64,000 nt of DNA from UBA4802 sp964509195 (GTDB taxonomy: Bacteria; Spirochaetota; UBA4802; UB4802). Below, in pieces: positions 54,648 through 62,370 of the stretch. The first letter of the stretch is position 1. Each line of letters starts with the position of its first letter. The stretch is from contig CAZDWJ010000010.1 of assembly GCA_964509195.1 (NCBI GenBank), positions 52,921 through 116,920 on the forward strand, read 5' to 3'. Under the pieces are notes generated by a model that was given only the letters and a program-made list of their open reading frames with translations, ran no database searches and had not been told where the DNA came from. The position numbers and the translations under genes are program-made.

Positions 54648-55568
54648 ATGGAATTGCATCATCAACATGCTCACCACCACACACACGAAAGTTCCACCAC
54701 ACGTTTTGCTCTGGTTGTAGTACTCAATGTCATTATTACTGTAGCAGAGTATATTGGTGGCGTTGTTTCCGGAAGCCTTGCACTGATTTCAGATGCAGGA
54801 CATAATCTTTCCGATGTTGCATCACTTGTGTTGGGGTATATTGGTCAGAGGGTGTCACGTCGTAAGCAAGGAAAAACATATTCATTTGGGTTTAAACGCG
54901 TTGAGGTGCTCATAGCGCTTGTCAATGCGCTGACACTGCTAGCAATTGGAGCGTACATTATTTTTGAAGCAATCGAACGCTATATTGTTGTGCAGCCAGT
55001 AAATCCTTTTATCATGTTGCCTGTTGCATTTGTTGGCCTTGTAGGAAATGTAATCTCCATGCTATTATTGTATAAAAGCAGGGGGGAAAACCTCAACATA
55101 AAAGCTGCCTTTTTGCACCTTTTGTATGATGCGGTTTCTTCGGTTGGTGTTATCATTGTGGGTTTTGTGTTGTTTATCAATAGTAGCTGGGTTATACTTG
55201 ATGTGGTAGTAAGTGTGGCGATAGCTCTTATGATTGTGGCAAGCTCACTTGATATTATAAAAAATTCGTTACGAATTTTCCTGCAGGGAGTTCCCATGCA
55301 TCTTGATTTTGATGAAGTGTATAATGCGTTAATGGGTATGCCAGCTGTTGATAGCGTACACGGTTTGCATATATGGTCGGTTGATTCAAATGAAGTATTC
55401 TTATCCTGTCATGTCTGTATCCTTGAGGGCGAAAGCTCTTTAAATACGGATTCACTAATTCAGGCAATAAACACAATGCTTGAAGAAAAATTTGGCATTA
55501 CCCATACTACGTTGCAAATAGAACACACCAATTTGTGCACATTAAAAGGTGGGAATTGCTGCAGGTAA
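54648..55568 (+). CDS. Cation diffusion facilitator (zinc/cadmium exporter-like)
   Basis: A 306-residue CDF transporter. The N-terminus is histidine-rich (8 His in residues 4-13). Six helices follow, with H-x3-D in helix II (S-D-A-G-H-N-L-S-D, His52 and Asp56) and H-x3-D in helix V (L-H-L-L-Y-D-A), the tetrahedral Zn site of the CzcD/ZitB group. A cytoplasmic domain with H-G-L-H-I-W and a C-x-x-x-x-x-G-x-x-C-C end completes it. It exports Zn2+ or similar ions against protons. AAGGA 7 bases before ATG 54648 decides the start over the longer frame from 54594. Confidence 0.92.
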   Translation: MELHHQHAHHHTHESSTTRFALVVVLNVIITVAEYIGGVVSGSLALISDAGHNLSDVASLVLGYIGQRVSRRKQGKTYSFGFKRVEVLIALVNALTLLAIGAYIIFEAIERYIVVQPVNPFIMLPVAFVGLVGNVISMLLLYKSRGENLNIKAAFLHLLYDAVSSVGVIIVGFVLFINSSWVILDVVVSVAIALMIVASSLDIIKNSLRIFLQGVPMHLDFDEVYNALMGMPAVDSVHGLHIWSVDSNEVFLSCHVCILEGESSLNTDSLIQAINTMLEEKFGITHTTLQIEHTNLCTLKGGNCCR

Positions 55569-55570
55569 CC

Positions 55571-55897
55571 ATGAGCATGTATTTTACTCATCCCCGTTTA
55601 GGTCATGAGATTGAATCAATAGCTGGTATATATGCCTATACTGAAGAAAAAATCATACAGGTGGATGGAAGGGATGTACTGTATTTTATTGGATATTCTG
55701 TAACTAACAAGAGCTGCTGTGGTGTGGGGGGCTGCATGTTTGCAACCGTTGCAGGATTTATACAGAAGTATGCCGTTAGCAAAGATCATGGTAGCCTTAT
55801 TTCTGAAATTGAACCAATAACGGATACAGTAATTCGAAAGCAGATTGAAAAGCAAATAAAAGCGCAAGGGGCGCTACAGGTGAATTTTGCTGACTAA
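55571..55897 (+). CDS. Small cysteine-containing conserved hypothetical protein
   Basis: A 108-residue protein starting 2 bases after the CDF gene, with AGGTAA before ATG 55571. The centre holds S-C-C-G-V-G-G-C-M-F-A (Cys49, Cys50, Cys55). The N-terminus (F-T-H-P-R-L-G-H-E-I-E) and E-I-E-P-I are the only other notable blocks. I recognise no named family. Co-translation with a metal exporter suggests a metal-binding or chaperone-like role. Its 3' end overlaps the convergent DUF3795 gene by 4 bases. Confidence 0.65.
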   Translation: MSMYFTHPRLGHEIESIAGIYAYTEEKIIQVDGRDVLYFIGYSVTNKSCCGVGGCMFATVAGFIQKYAVSKDHGSLISEIEPITDTVIRKQIEKQIKAQGALQVNFAD

Positions 55898-56316
55898 TCT
55901 GTCAATTTGAATTTCCCGCTAAAATAAGTCTTTTTGACACCCTGTGCTTTTTCTTTTGCCCACGTTTCCAACCCCATTTTCTTAATCAGGCATAGATTAA
56001 AAACTTTTGTATTATGGGGAACCTGTGATGCTTTATCTGCATACGGATGCAGGTTATCGCATGGGAAATCAGTGCATTCAAAGCAAAAATCAATCCTTTT
56101 TGCCTGTGTGCAGGTGTATACGCTACAGGGTTTTTGCATGTTCATAAATCCAATTGTTCCCTTTTCATTGCGGCAACCCTGGCACACTGCTTTTTCAGCA
56201 GGCATGTTCATGGATTGAGCAATTTTATTGCGCAAATGTTCATTGGTCAGCGCCTGATACATAGGGCAGTTAAAACAATCCAGTCCACAGGGTGCAGTGA
56301 GTTGTTTATAGTCCAT
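55894..56316 (-). CDS. DUF3795 cysteine-rich protein
   Basis: A 140-residue protein with A-P-C-G-L-D-C-x-x-C-P near the N-terminus, C-Q-G-C-R, C-S-V-Y-T-C and F-C-F-E-C-T-D-F-P-C. The many paired cysteines fit the DUF3795 family, thought to bind iron-sulphur or zinc. Function unknown. Full length and intact. Confidence 0.85.
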   Translation of the reverse strand: MDYKQLTAPCGLDCFNCPMYQALTNEHLRNKIAQSMNMPAEKAVCQGCRNEKGTIGFMNMQKPCSVYTCTQAKRIDFCFECTDFPCDNLHPYADKASQVPHNTKVFNLCLIKKMGLETWAKEKAQGVKKTYFSGKFKLTD

Positions 56317-56506
56317 ATTAAAAACCCTTAAAATTTATTTTGAAGCTATATAAATGTGCCAAATTGTACATTATCATGATAACTACATGTACTGTACACC
56401 TCAGCTAATAAATGTGGGTGGATATAGTATACATATATTTATATTTGTAAAGACAATTATAAAAACGATATCAATAGTAAAAAAATGGTTGGACATCCAA
56501 TTAATT

Positions 56507-56536
56507 ATTGACAAAACAATTATCACATTATTATAG
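56507..56536 (+). promoter_or_regulatory. Candidate promoter upstream of the acyl-CoA synthetase gene
   Basis: TTGACA (56507-56512) and TATAGT (56531-56536) are separated by 18 bases. It would give a leader of about 190 bases. Confidence 0.4.
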
Positions 56537-56642
56537 TGTAATAAATAGTATCATTTAGACTTATGTGGTGATAAAAATCTATATTTTATTCAGTAATTAT
56601 TAAATTTTTATGATAAAATGTTGACATATAATATAGTGATTT

Positions 56643-56662
56643 TACAGTTTACGTTAACTGTA
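56643..56662. promoter_or_regulatory. Quasi-palindromic operator candidate
   Basis: Outer arms TACAGTT (56643-56649) and AACTGTA (56656-56662) are perfectly complementary, and the central six bases hold ACGT. It lies about 70 bases before the acyl-CoA synthetase ATG and could be the target of the MerR-type regulator encoded in the same unit, though spacing relative to a promoter is not ideal. Confidence 0.35.
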
Positions 56663-56730
56663 TTCATTATGATCATTATAGTTTATTTATATTAAAATAT
56701 AATTCTTTATATAAGAAAGGAGAGATCGGT

Positions 56731-58419
56731 ATGGGAGCTTTTAAGGAATTAACGATGTGGCAGGCGCTTCATGATACAGTTGAAAAATATCCTGACCATG
56801 AAGCACTGGTATGCCCTGAGTTTGGGGTGCGATTAACGTATGCAGAATTTTATAGTAAGTGTAGGGAGGTTGCAAAGGGCCTGATTGCACTGGGAATACA
56901 GAAGGGGGATCACGTTTCTTTGTGGGCAACCAATGTGCCGGAGTGGGTTTATCTTCAATTTTCTCTGGGAATGATTGGCAGTGTTCTTGTTACCGTTAAT
57001 ACTAACTATAAATCGCATGAACTGGAGTATCTGCTGAAACAATCAGATTCCACAACGCTTTTCATGATTGAAGGGTACCGTGACAGCAATTATTATCAGA
57101 TTGTACGCGAAATAATCCCTGATTTAGACAGGACTAATCCAGGCACTATTACTGCTTCTAACCTTCCAATGCTGAAGAATATTGTGTATATAGGTAAACG
57201 GGATTCTACACCTGGCATGTTTACCTTTGATGATATCGTCCTCATGGGAAGTTCCTTAAGCGATGCTGAACTTGATACACGAATACAGGAATGCGACATT
57301 CATGATGTCATCAACATGCAGNNNNNNNNNNTGCAGTATACATCCGGTACAACGGGTTTTCCAAAAGGTGTTATGCTTACCCACTACAATATCGTCAACA
57401 ATGCTATCATGGTGGGTGATGTTATGGGGATGACCTCCAATGACAGGTTGCTTATCCATGTGCCACTGTTTCATTGTTTTGGTTGCGTAATGAGTACCTT
57501 AAACTGTGTCACGCATGGCTCAACAATGGTGGTTGTGGAGTACTTTGACCCACTAAAATCGTTGCAAGCAGTACAAAACGAAAAGTGCACCGCAATAAAT
57601 GGTGTGCCAACCATGTTTATTGCAATGCTCAATCACCCCGAATTCAGCAAATACGACATGTCTTCACTGAGAACCGGCATTATGGCAGGAGCTCCCTGTC
57701 CGGTTGAAACAATGAATCAGGTGCGCACACTTATGCACTGTCCTGAGGTGGTTATTGCATTTGGTCAGACTGAATGCTCTCCAGTTATGACCATGACACG
57801 GCGTGATGATCCGGTTGACTTGCGTGTTTCAACAGTTGGAAGACTCTTACCGGGGATTGAAGGCAAGATAGTTGATCCTGAAACTGGTGAGGAGTTGCCT
57901 CCAAATGCACAGGGCGAAATAGTAACCCGAAGCGCATGCGTTATGAAAGGCTACTATAAAATGCCTGAAGCTACCGTAAATGCAATTGATAAGGATGGCT
58001 GGTTGCATACTGGTGATTTAGGATCAGTTGATGAAAATGGCTATTTTAAGGTTACTGGCCGTATCAAAGATATGATAATACGGGGTGGTGAAAATATCTA
58101 TCCACGAGAAATTGAAGAATTTTTGTTGACTAATCCAAAAGTAAAGGATGTACAGGTAGTAGGCATTCCTGATGAAAAATATGGCGAACAGGTACTTGCA
58201 GTACTACAGCTGAAAGACGGACAGAGTTCATCGGCTGATGAAATGGTGCAGTTCTGTACGGGTAAGATAGCCCGCCATAAGATTCCTAAATACTGGGAAT
58301 TTGTTGATACATTCCCCATGACTGCCAGCGGCAAAGTTCAGAAGTATAAACTGCGCGATATATTTGCAGAAAAATATGGGAAGGCCAAATCAGTATTTGA
58401 AGCTATGCAGAGTAAATAA
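56731..58419 (+). CDS. Long-chain acyl-CoA synthetase (AMP-binding), with a spurious-looking internal gap
   Basis: The 562-codon frame encodes an ANL-family fatty-acyl-CoA ligase. Core motifs are the P-loop Y-T-S-G-T-T-G-F-P-K-G-V (just after the gap), the A5 motif F-G-Q-T-E-C-S-P-V, G-E-I-V-T-R-S, Y-K-M-P-E, T-G-D-L-G, G-R-I-K-D-M-I-I-R-G-G-E-N-I-Y-P and the final K-V-Q-K-Y lysine. It activates fatty acids to acyl-AMP and then acyl-CoA. GGAGAG lies before ATG 56731. Ten N (57322-57331) break the protein just before the P-loop but keep the frame. The MerR gene starts at the next base after its stop. Confidence 0.92.
   Translation: MGAFKELTMWQALHDTVEKYPDHEALVCPEFGVRLTYAEFYSKCREVAKGLIALGIQKGDHVSLWATNVPEWVYLQFSLGMIGSVLVTVNTNYKSHELEYLLKQSDSTTLFMIEGYRDSNYYQIVREIIPDLDRTNPGTITASNLPMLKNIVYIGKRDSTPGMFTFDDIVLMGSSLSDAELDTRIQECDIHDVINMQXXXXQYTSGTTGFPKGVMLTHYNIVNNAIMVGDVMGMTSNDRLLIHVPLFHCFGCVMSTLNCVTHGSTMVVVEYFDPLKSLQAVQNEKCTAINGVPTMFIAMLNHPEFSKYDMSSLRTGIMAGAPCPVETMNQVRTLMHCPEVVIAFGQTECSPVMTMTRRDDPVDLRVSTVGRLLPGIEGKIVDPETGEELPPNAQGEIVTRSACVMKGYYKMPEATVNAIDKDGWLHTGDLGSVDENGYFKVTGRIKDMIIRGGENIYPREIEEFLLTNPKVKDVQVVGIPDEKYGEQVLAVLQLKDGQSSSADEMVQFCTGKIARHKIPKYWEFVDTFPMTASGKVQKYKLRDIFAEKYGKAKSVFEAMQSK
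57322..57331. other. Assembly gap of 10 N
   Basis: The left flank ends in ATGCAG and the right flank begins with TGCAG. Removing the 10 N and one TGCAG (15 bases, five codons) gives an uninterrupted I-N-M-Q-Y-T-S-G-T-T-G, the exact family consensus, so no sequence is probably missing. Confidence 0.85.
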
Positions 58420-58809
58420 ATGATAGAAGAAAAGGTTACCACATATTCAATTGGCGAGATAGCTAAGCTTCTTGAGATGAGCACGCGCACCATCCGCTAT
58501 TATGAGGAATTGGGCCTGCTCAACTCTGTGAAGCGTATTGAAAACGGACGCCGCATTTATACCGATGATGATGTCAGGCGCTTGAAACTCATCAAGCGCC
58601 TGAAAATATTAGGCTTAACGCTTTCGGAAATGCACGAGCTTGAGTCAATATGGCAGATTCATAAAACCAATGATATCGTGTTGCGCCGCCTGCTTGAAAT
58701 TTTAGATTCTCACGTAACACGAATTGATGACCGTATTAAAGATTTAGAGATACTAAAAAACGAGATTATTGAGTACCAGAACAGAATCAAAAATAAAATT
58801 AATGGATAA
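58420..58809 (+). CDS. MerR-family transcriptional regulator
   Basis: A 129-residue protein with an N-terminal MerR winged helix (Y-S-I-G-E-I-A-K-L-L-E-M-S-T-R-T-I-R-Y-Y-E-E-L-G-L-L, then R-x-Y-T-D-D-D-V-R-R-L) and a C-terminal dimerisation coil. It lacks the C-terminal cysteines of metal-sensing members. Its ATG directly follows the acyl-CoA synthetase stop without a spacer, so the two are translated together, and it likely controls fatty-acid use. It converges on the MlaF-like gene. Confidence 0.9.
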   Translation: MIEEKVTTYSIGEIAKLLEMSTRTIRYYEELGLLNSVKRIENGRRIYTDDDVRRLKLIKRLKILGLTLSEMHELESIWQIHKTNDIVLRRLLEILDSHVTRIDDRIKDLEILKNEIIEYQNRIKNKING

Positions 58810-58811
58810 TT

Positions 58812-59543
58812 TTACGCTGTAGCTTTCCCTGCTATGAACTGTCGCACAAGCTGGTCCTGACACTCCTTAAGCTGCTGGGGGGTTCCCTCAAAGATAATTG
58901 TGCCATTATTAAGCATTGCGATGCGGTCAGCAATCCTGAACGCAGAACGCATATCGTGTGTTACAACCACTGATGTCATGCCAAAGGTGTTGCGCATGTA
59001 GACAATAAGGCGGTCAACAGAACCTGCAGTAATGGGGTCAACACCGGTTGTGGGCTCATCGTAGAGCATAATTTCAGGATTTTTGGCGATAGCTCTTGCT
59101 AAAGCAACCCGCTTTTGAATACCACCTGAAAGCTCTGAAGGCATCTTTGCTTCAATGCCCTTTAATCCAACGTGGGCTAATAATTCGGGAACTTTGACAG
59201 CGATAACATCTTCACGTACGCCCTGCCTTCTGAGTGGAAACGCGATATTATCGTACACATTCATTGAATCAAAAAGCGCACCGCCCTGAAAAAGCACACC
59301 AAACTTTTTAACGATTGCAGCATCAGCATCGGTGTAGGTAAGTTGTTGCCCGTCTACTGCAATGGTGCCGCTGTCAGGCTTGAGTATACCGATACAATGC
59401 TTAAGTAACACCGATTTGCCACTGCCGCTTTTGCCAATGATGCAGAGGATTTCGCCCTGATACACGGTTAAGCTTAGACCTGCAAAAATAACCTGTTGGC
59501 CAAATGATTTGTGAATGTTATGTATCAGTATTTTCTGGTGCAT
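58812..59543 (-). CDS. MlaF-like ABC transporter ATP-binding protein
   Basis: About 243 residues from ATG 59543 (the frame is open to 59693). Walker A G-K-S-G-S-G-K-S, Q-loop V-L-F-Q-G-G-A-L-F-D-S-M-N-V, signature L-S-G-G-I-Q-K-R, Walker B I-M-L-Y-D-E-P-T-T-G-V-D-P and H-loop V-T-H-D-M are all present. F-Q-G-G-A-L-F-D-S and T-T-G-V-D-P are typical of the MlaF/Ttg2A phospholipid-transport group. The permease and MCE-domain partners are not adjacent in this window: the next gene downstream is the convergent MerR. Confidence 0.88.
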   Translation of the reverse strand: MHQKILIHNIHKSFGQQVIFAGLSLTVYQGEILCIIGKSGSGKSVLLKHCIGILKPDSGTIAVDGQQLTYTDADAAIVKKFGVLFQGGALFDSMNVYDNIAFPLRRQGVREDVIAVKVPELLAHVGLKGIEAKMPSELSGGIQKRVALARAIAKNPEIMLYDEPTTGVDPITAGSVDRLIVYMRNTFGMTSVVVTHDMRSAFRIADRIAMLNNGTIIFEGTPQQLKECQDQLVRQFIAGKATA

Positions 59544-59713
59544 AGTAATAGTATTATGCAAATTTCTGATTTTATTATATAATGCTATGGAGATTTTTGT
59601 GTCAATAGAAATATAGTTTAATTTATATGTAGCATGCTTGTAAATAAAGTTGACAATGGAACATATACCATCGTATGAATCTTTATTATCCATACAACAG
59701 ATGGAGAATAATC

Positions 59714-60991
59714 ATGAAAATAAAATGTGGGTTAATTGGTTTTGGTACTGTGGGCAGTGGGGTGTATACACTGTTACAAAAACATAAAGATGATATTTAT
59801 AAAAAAACAGGGATAACCATTGAGCTTGTTAAAATCTGTGATGTGTGTGATATTGCTTCACGCGTGACAGTGCCGGTGACCAAACGTTGGGAAGATATTA
59901 CCGGTGATCCTGATATTGATACAGTGATAGAACTAATTGGTGGTATAGAACCAGCAAAGAGCATTATTCTATCGGCACTAAAGGCTGGCAAAAATGTTGT
60001 AACAGCCAATAAGAAATTATTAGCCGAAAGCGGTGATGAAATTTTTAACCTGGCACAAAGCGCAAAAGGAGCACTTGCGTTTGAAGCTGCAATTGGCGGA
60101 GGCATACCGTGTGTTGCTGCACTGCGCAATGGCCTTGTGGGCAATACAATACATTCAGTGGTGGGTATACTTAATGGCACTACCAACTATATATTAACTC
60201 GTATGGCCGAAGACGGAATGTCGTTTGAGCAGGCGTTGAAATTAGCACAGGAAAAAGGCTATGCAGAGGCTGATCCCACCTTTGATATTGAAGGATATGA
60301 TGCAGCACACAAGATTGCTTTGCTTTCGATGTTAGCATTTAATGTTCGTATTTCAATGCAAAGTATTTATATAGAAGGCATAACCAAGATTACCGAGCTG
60401 GATATTAAGTATGCTCATGAGATGGGCTATGAAATAAAACTTTTGGGTGTTAGCCATATAGTTGAAGATGAACTTGATATAAGACTGCAGCCTATGATGA
60501 TCCCGTTTACTCATCCTTTAGCATCAGTGCGTAACGAATTTAATGCAGTAATGTATTACGGCGATATGACCGGTGCAGTAACATTGTATGGAAAAGGTGC
60601 AGGGAGCCATCCAACCGCTTCAGCGGTGGTGAGTGATATTGTGTCGATAGCCCAAAAGCAAAATGGCATCAAAGATTGCATCTATATAGAAAAAGATGCA
60701 CAATATCTGTCATCGGAATCACGAATGTTGCGATACTATGTGCGTTTACATACTGAGGACAGAGCTGGCATTTTATCAAAGATCTCAGGGGTATTTGGCT
60801 CACTTGATATATCAATTGCATCTGTAATTCAGAAAGAAGTGAATGCGCCGTATGTGCCACTAGTCATCACTACGCATAAGGCTAAAGAATCGGCTATGCA
60901 CAAAGCAAAGCATGAGATTGAGAAGTTTAATTTTGTTAACGGTGAAGTTATGGTGTTGCCAATTGAGGATTTTGATAATAAGGTAGAATAA
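59714..60991 (+). CDS. hom: Homoserine dehydrogenase
   Basis: About 425 residues from ATG 59714 (GGAG upstream; the frame is open earlier, to 59675). The Rossmann start G-L-I-G-F-G-T-V-G-S-G-V, V-I-E-L-I-G-G, T-A-N-K-K-L-L-A, the catalytic region E-A-A-I-G-G-G-I-P and G-I-L-N-G-T-T-N-Y-I-L, then D-P-T-F-D-I-E-G-Y-D-A-A-H-K, are conserved. The last ~80 residues (R-A-G-I-L-S-K-I-S-G-V-F) form an ACT domain for feedback control by threonine. It reduces aspartate semialdehyde to homoserine. It is followed after 2 bases by thrC; thrB is not in the window. Confidence 0.96.
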   Translation: MKIKCGLIGFGTVGSGVYTLLQKHKDDIYKKTGITIELVKICDVCDIASRVTVPVTKRWEDITGDPDIDTVIELIGGIEPAKSIILSALKAGKNVVTANKKLLAESGDEIFNLAQSAKGALAFEAAIGGGIPCVAALRNGLVGNTIHSVVGILNGTTNYILTRMAEDGMSFEQALKLAQEKGYAEADPTFDIEGYDAAHKIALLSMLAFNVRISMQSIYIEGITKITELDIKYAHEMGYEIKLLGVSHIVEDELDIRLQPMMIPFTHPLASVRNEFNAVMYYGDMTGAVTLYGKGAGSHPTASAVVSDIVSIAQKQNGIKDCIYIEKDAQYLSSESRMLRYYVRLHTEDRAGILSKISGVFGSLDISIASVIQKEVNAPYVPLVITTHKAKESAMHKAKHEIEKFNFVNGEVMVLPIEDFDNKVE

Positions 60992-60993
60992 GT

Positions 60994-62352
60994 ATGAAAA
61001 GCGATAGTAACTACAAAGCAGCCTTTCGCTGTATTGCAGGCTGTAATGAAGAATATCCACTTGATGAAGTTGTGTACAGGTGCAAAAAGTGTGGTGAACT
61101 TTTAGAAGTGCACCACGATATGGACCGATTAAAGGAGCTATCGCCCAAAAAATGGCGTGAGCTTTTTGACAGCCGTGTGGGAACAACAAGGTGGCCATAC
61201 GGAAGTGGAGTATGGAGCAAAAAGGAATGGGTGTGCCCTGAAGTAAGCAATGAGAATATTGTATCAATGTTTGAGGGCAACACCAACCTGTTCTGGGCAA
61301 AACGATTTGGCGCAATGATTGGAATGGATGACCTGTGGGTCAAGATGTGTGGCAATAGCCACACGGGTTCGTTCAAGGATTTAGGGATGACAGTACTTGT
61401 GTCAATGGTCAATGAAATGATTCAGCGCGGGAAGCCCATCAAAGCGGTTGCGTGTGCATCAACAGGTGATACCTCTGCGGCACTGGCAGCATATTGCGCC
61501 TATGCGGGCATTCCTTCCATTGTATTTTTACCACGAAACAAAATTTCCACAGCGCAGCTAGTGCAGCCAATGAGTAACGGTTCTATTGTGATGTCGCTTG
61601 ATACCAACTTTGATGGCTGTATGAAAATTGTGCAGGAGATAACAAAGGACAATAGTATCTATTTAGCCAATTCGATGAACTCACTTCGCATTGAAGGGCA
61701 GAAGTCAATTTCTGTTGAGATTGTGCAGCAGTTTGACTGGGAGGTGCCCGATGTCATCATCATCCCTGGTGGCAATTTGGGCAATGTTTCGGCGCTTGGA
61801 AATGGATTTGATATGATGTTGCAATTGGGGCTTATACACAAGAAGCCACGGATTGTGCTGGCACAGGCACAGAATGCCAATCCCTTGTATCTATCGTACC
61901 TGAATGGCTTTAAGGAATTTAAGCCGGTAACACCGCAAAAGACGTTAGCTTCTGCAATACAGATTGGTGATCCTGTTTCGGTAAAAAAAGCGATACGTGC
62001 GTTACAGAAGTTTGATGGTATTGTGGAGCAGGCATCAGAAGAAGAGCTAGCAAATGCAGCTGCACTTGCAGACAGAACCGGAATGTACAGCTGCCCACAC
62101 ACCGGAGTTGCGCTTGCAGTACTGCTTAAGCTTGTTGAGAAACAGGTCATTTCCAAAAAGGACAAAACAGTAGTGATATCAACAGCTCACGGATTAAAGT
62201 TCAGCGAATTTAAAGTTGGCTATCACGAAGGCACACTTGAAGGAGTGAACTGTAAGTATGCAAACAAGCCAATAGAGCTAGAAGCAAATGTGGATACGGT
62301 ACGCGAGGTGTTATTTAAAGAGCTGGATAAAAGAAACAAGCTTGAGTATTAA
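60994..62352 (+). CDS. thrC: Threonine synthase
   Basis: A 452-residue PLP enzyme. An N-terminal zinc-ribbon-like segment (C-I-A-G-C, then Y-R-C-K-K-C) precedes the fold-type II core: H-T-G-S-F-K-D-L-G with Lys128 binding PLP, A-S-T-G-D-T-S-A-A-L-A-A-Y, I-P-G-G-N-L-G-N-V phosphate loop and S-T-A-H-G-L-K-F near the C-terminus. It converts O-phosphohomoserine to threonine. It sits 2 bases after hom, forming a hom-thrC unit. Confidence 0.96.
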   Translation: MKSDSNYKAAFRCIAGCNEEYPLDEVVYRCKKCGELLEVHHDMDRLKELSPKKWRELFDSRVGTTRWPYGSGVWSKKEWVCPEVSNENIVSMFEGNTNLFWAKRFGAMIGMDDLWVKMCGNSHTGSFKDLGMTVLVSMVNEMIQRGKPIKAVACASTGDTSAALAAYCAYAGIPSIVFLPRNKISTAQLVQPMSNGSIVMSLDTNFDGCMKIVQEITKDNSIYLANSMNSLRIEGQKSISVEIVQQFDWEVPDVIIIPGGNLGNVSALGNGFDMMLQLGLIHKKPRIVLAQAQNANPLYLSYLNGFKEFKPVTPQKTLASAIQIGDPVSVKKAIRALQKFDGIVEQASEEELANAAALADRTGMYSCPHTGVALAVLLKLVEKQVISKKDKTVVISTAHGLKFSEFKVGYHEGTLEGVNCKYANKPIELEANVDTVREVLFKELDKRNKLEY

Positions 62353-62370
62353 CTATAAAGGATATTTACT

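Larger units (their letters stand above)
56317..56730. other. Intergenic region upstream of the acyl-CoA synthetase gene
   Basis: About 410 AT-rich bases between divergent genes. They carry a promoter candidate (56507-56536) and a quasi-palindrome (56643-56662), both listed separately. A second TTGACA at 56621-56626 has no matching -10. No gene seen. Confidence 0.45.
7741..61144. repeat. Highly iterated 10-mer motif GAGCTATCGC / GCGATAGCTC (dispersed)
   Basis: Exact copies on either strand start at 7741, 13208, 21470, 21670, 30466, 34546, 36929, 39043, 40484, 46563, 53172, 55218, 59086 and 61135 (14 sites). GAACTATCGC copies start at 8276, 14826, 17405, 31105, 47508, 52851 and 54392 (7). GTWACTATCGC copies start at 11217, 20133, 26352, 34753, 36455 and 61001 (6). 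Several extend to GGAGCTATCGCCCAAAA or close to it. Sites are dispersed, mostly inside genes. See findings. Confidence 0.85.
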
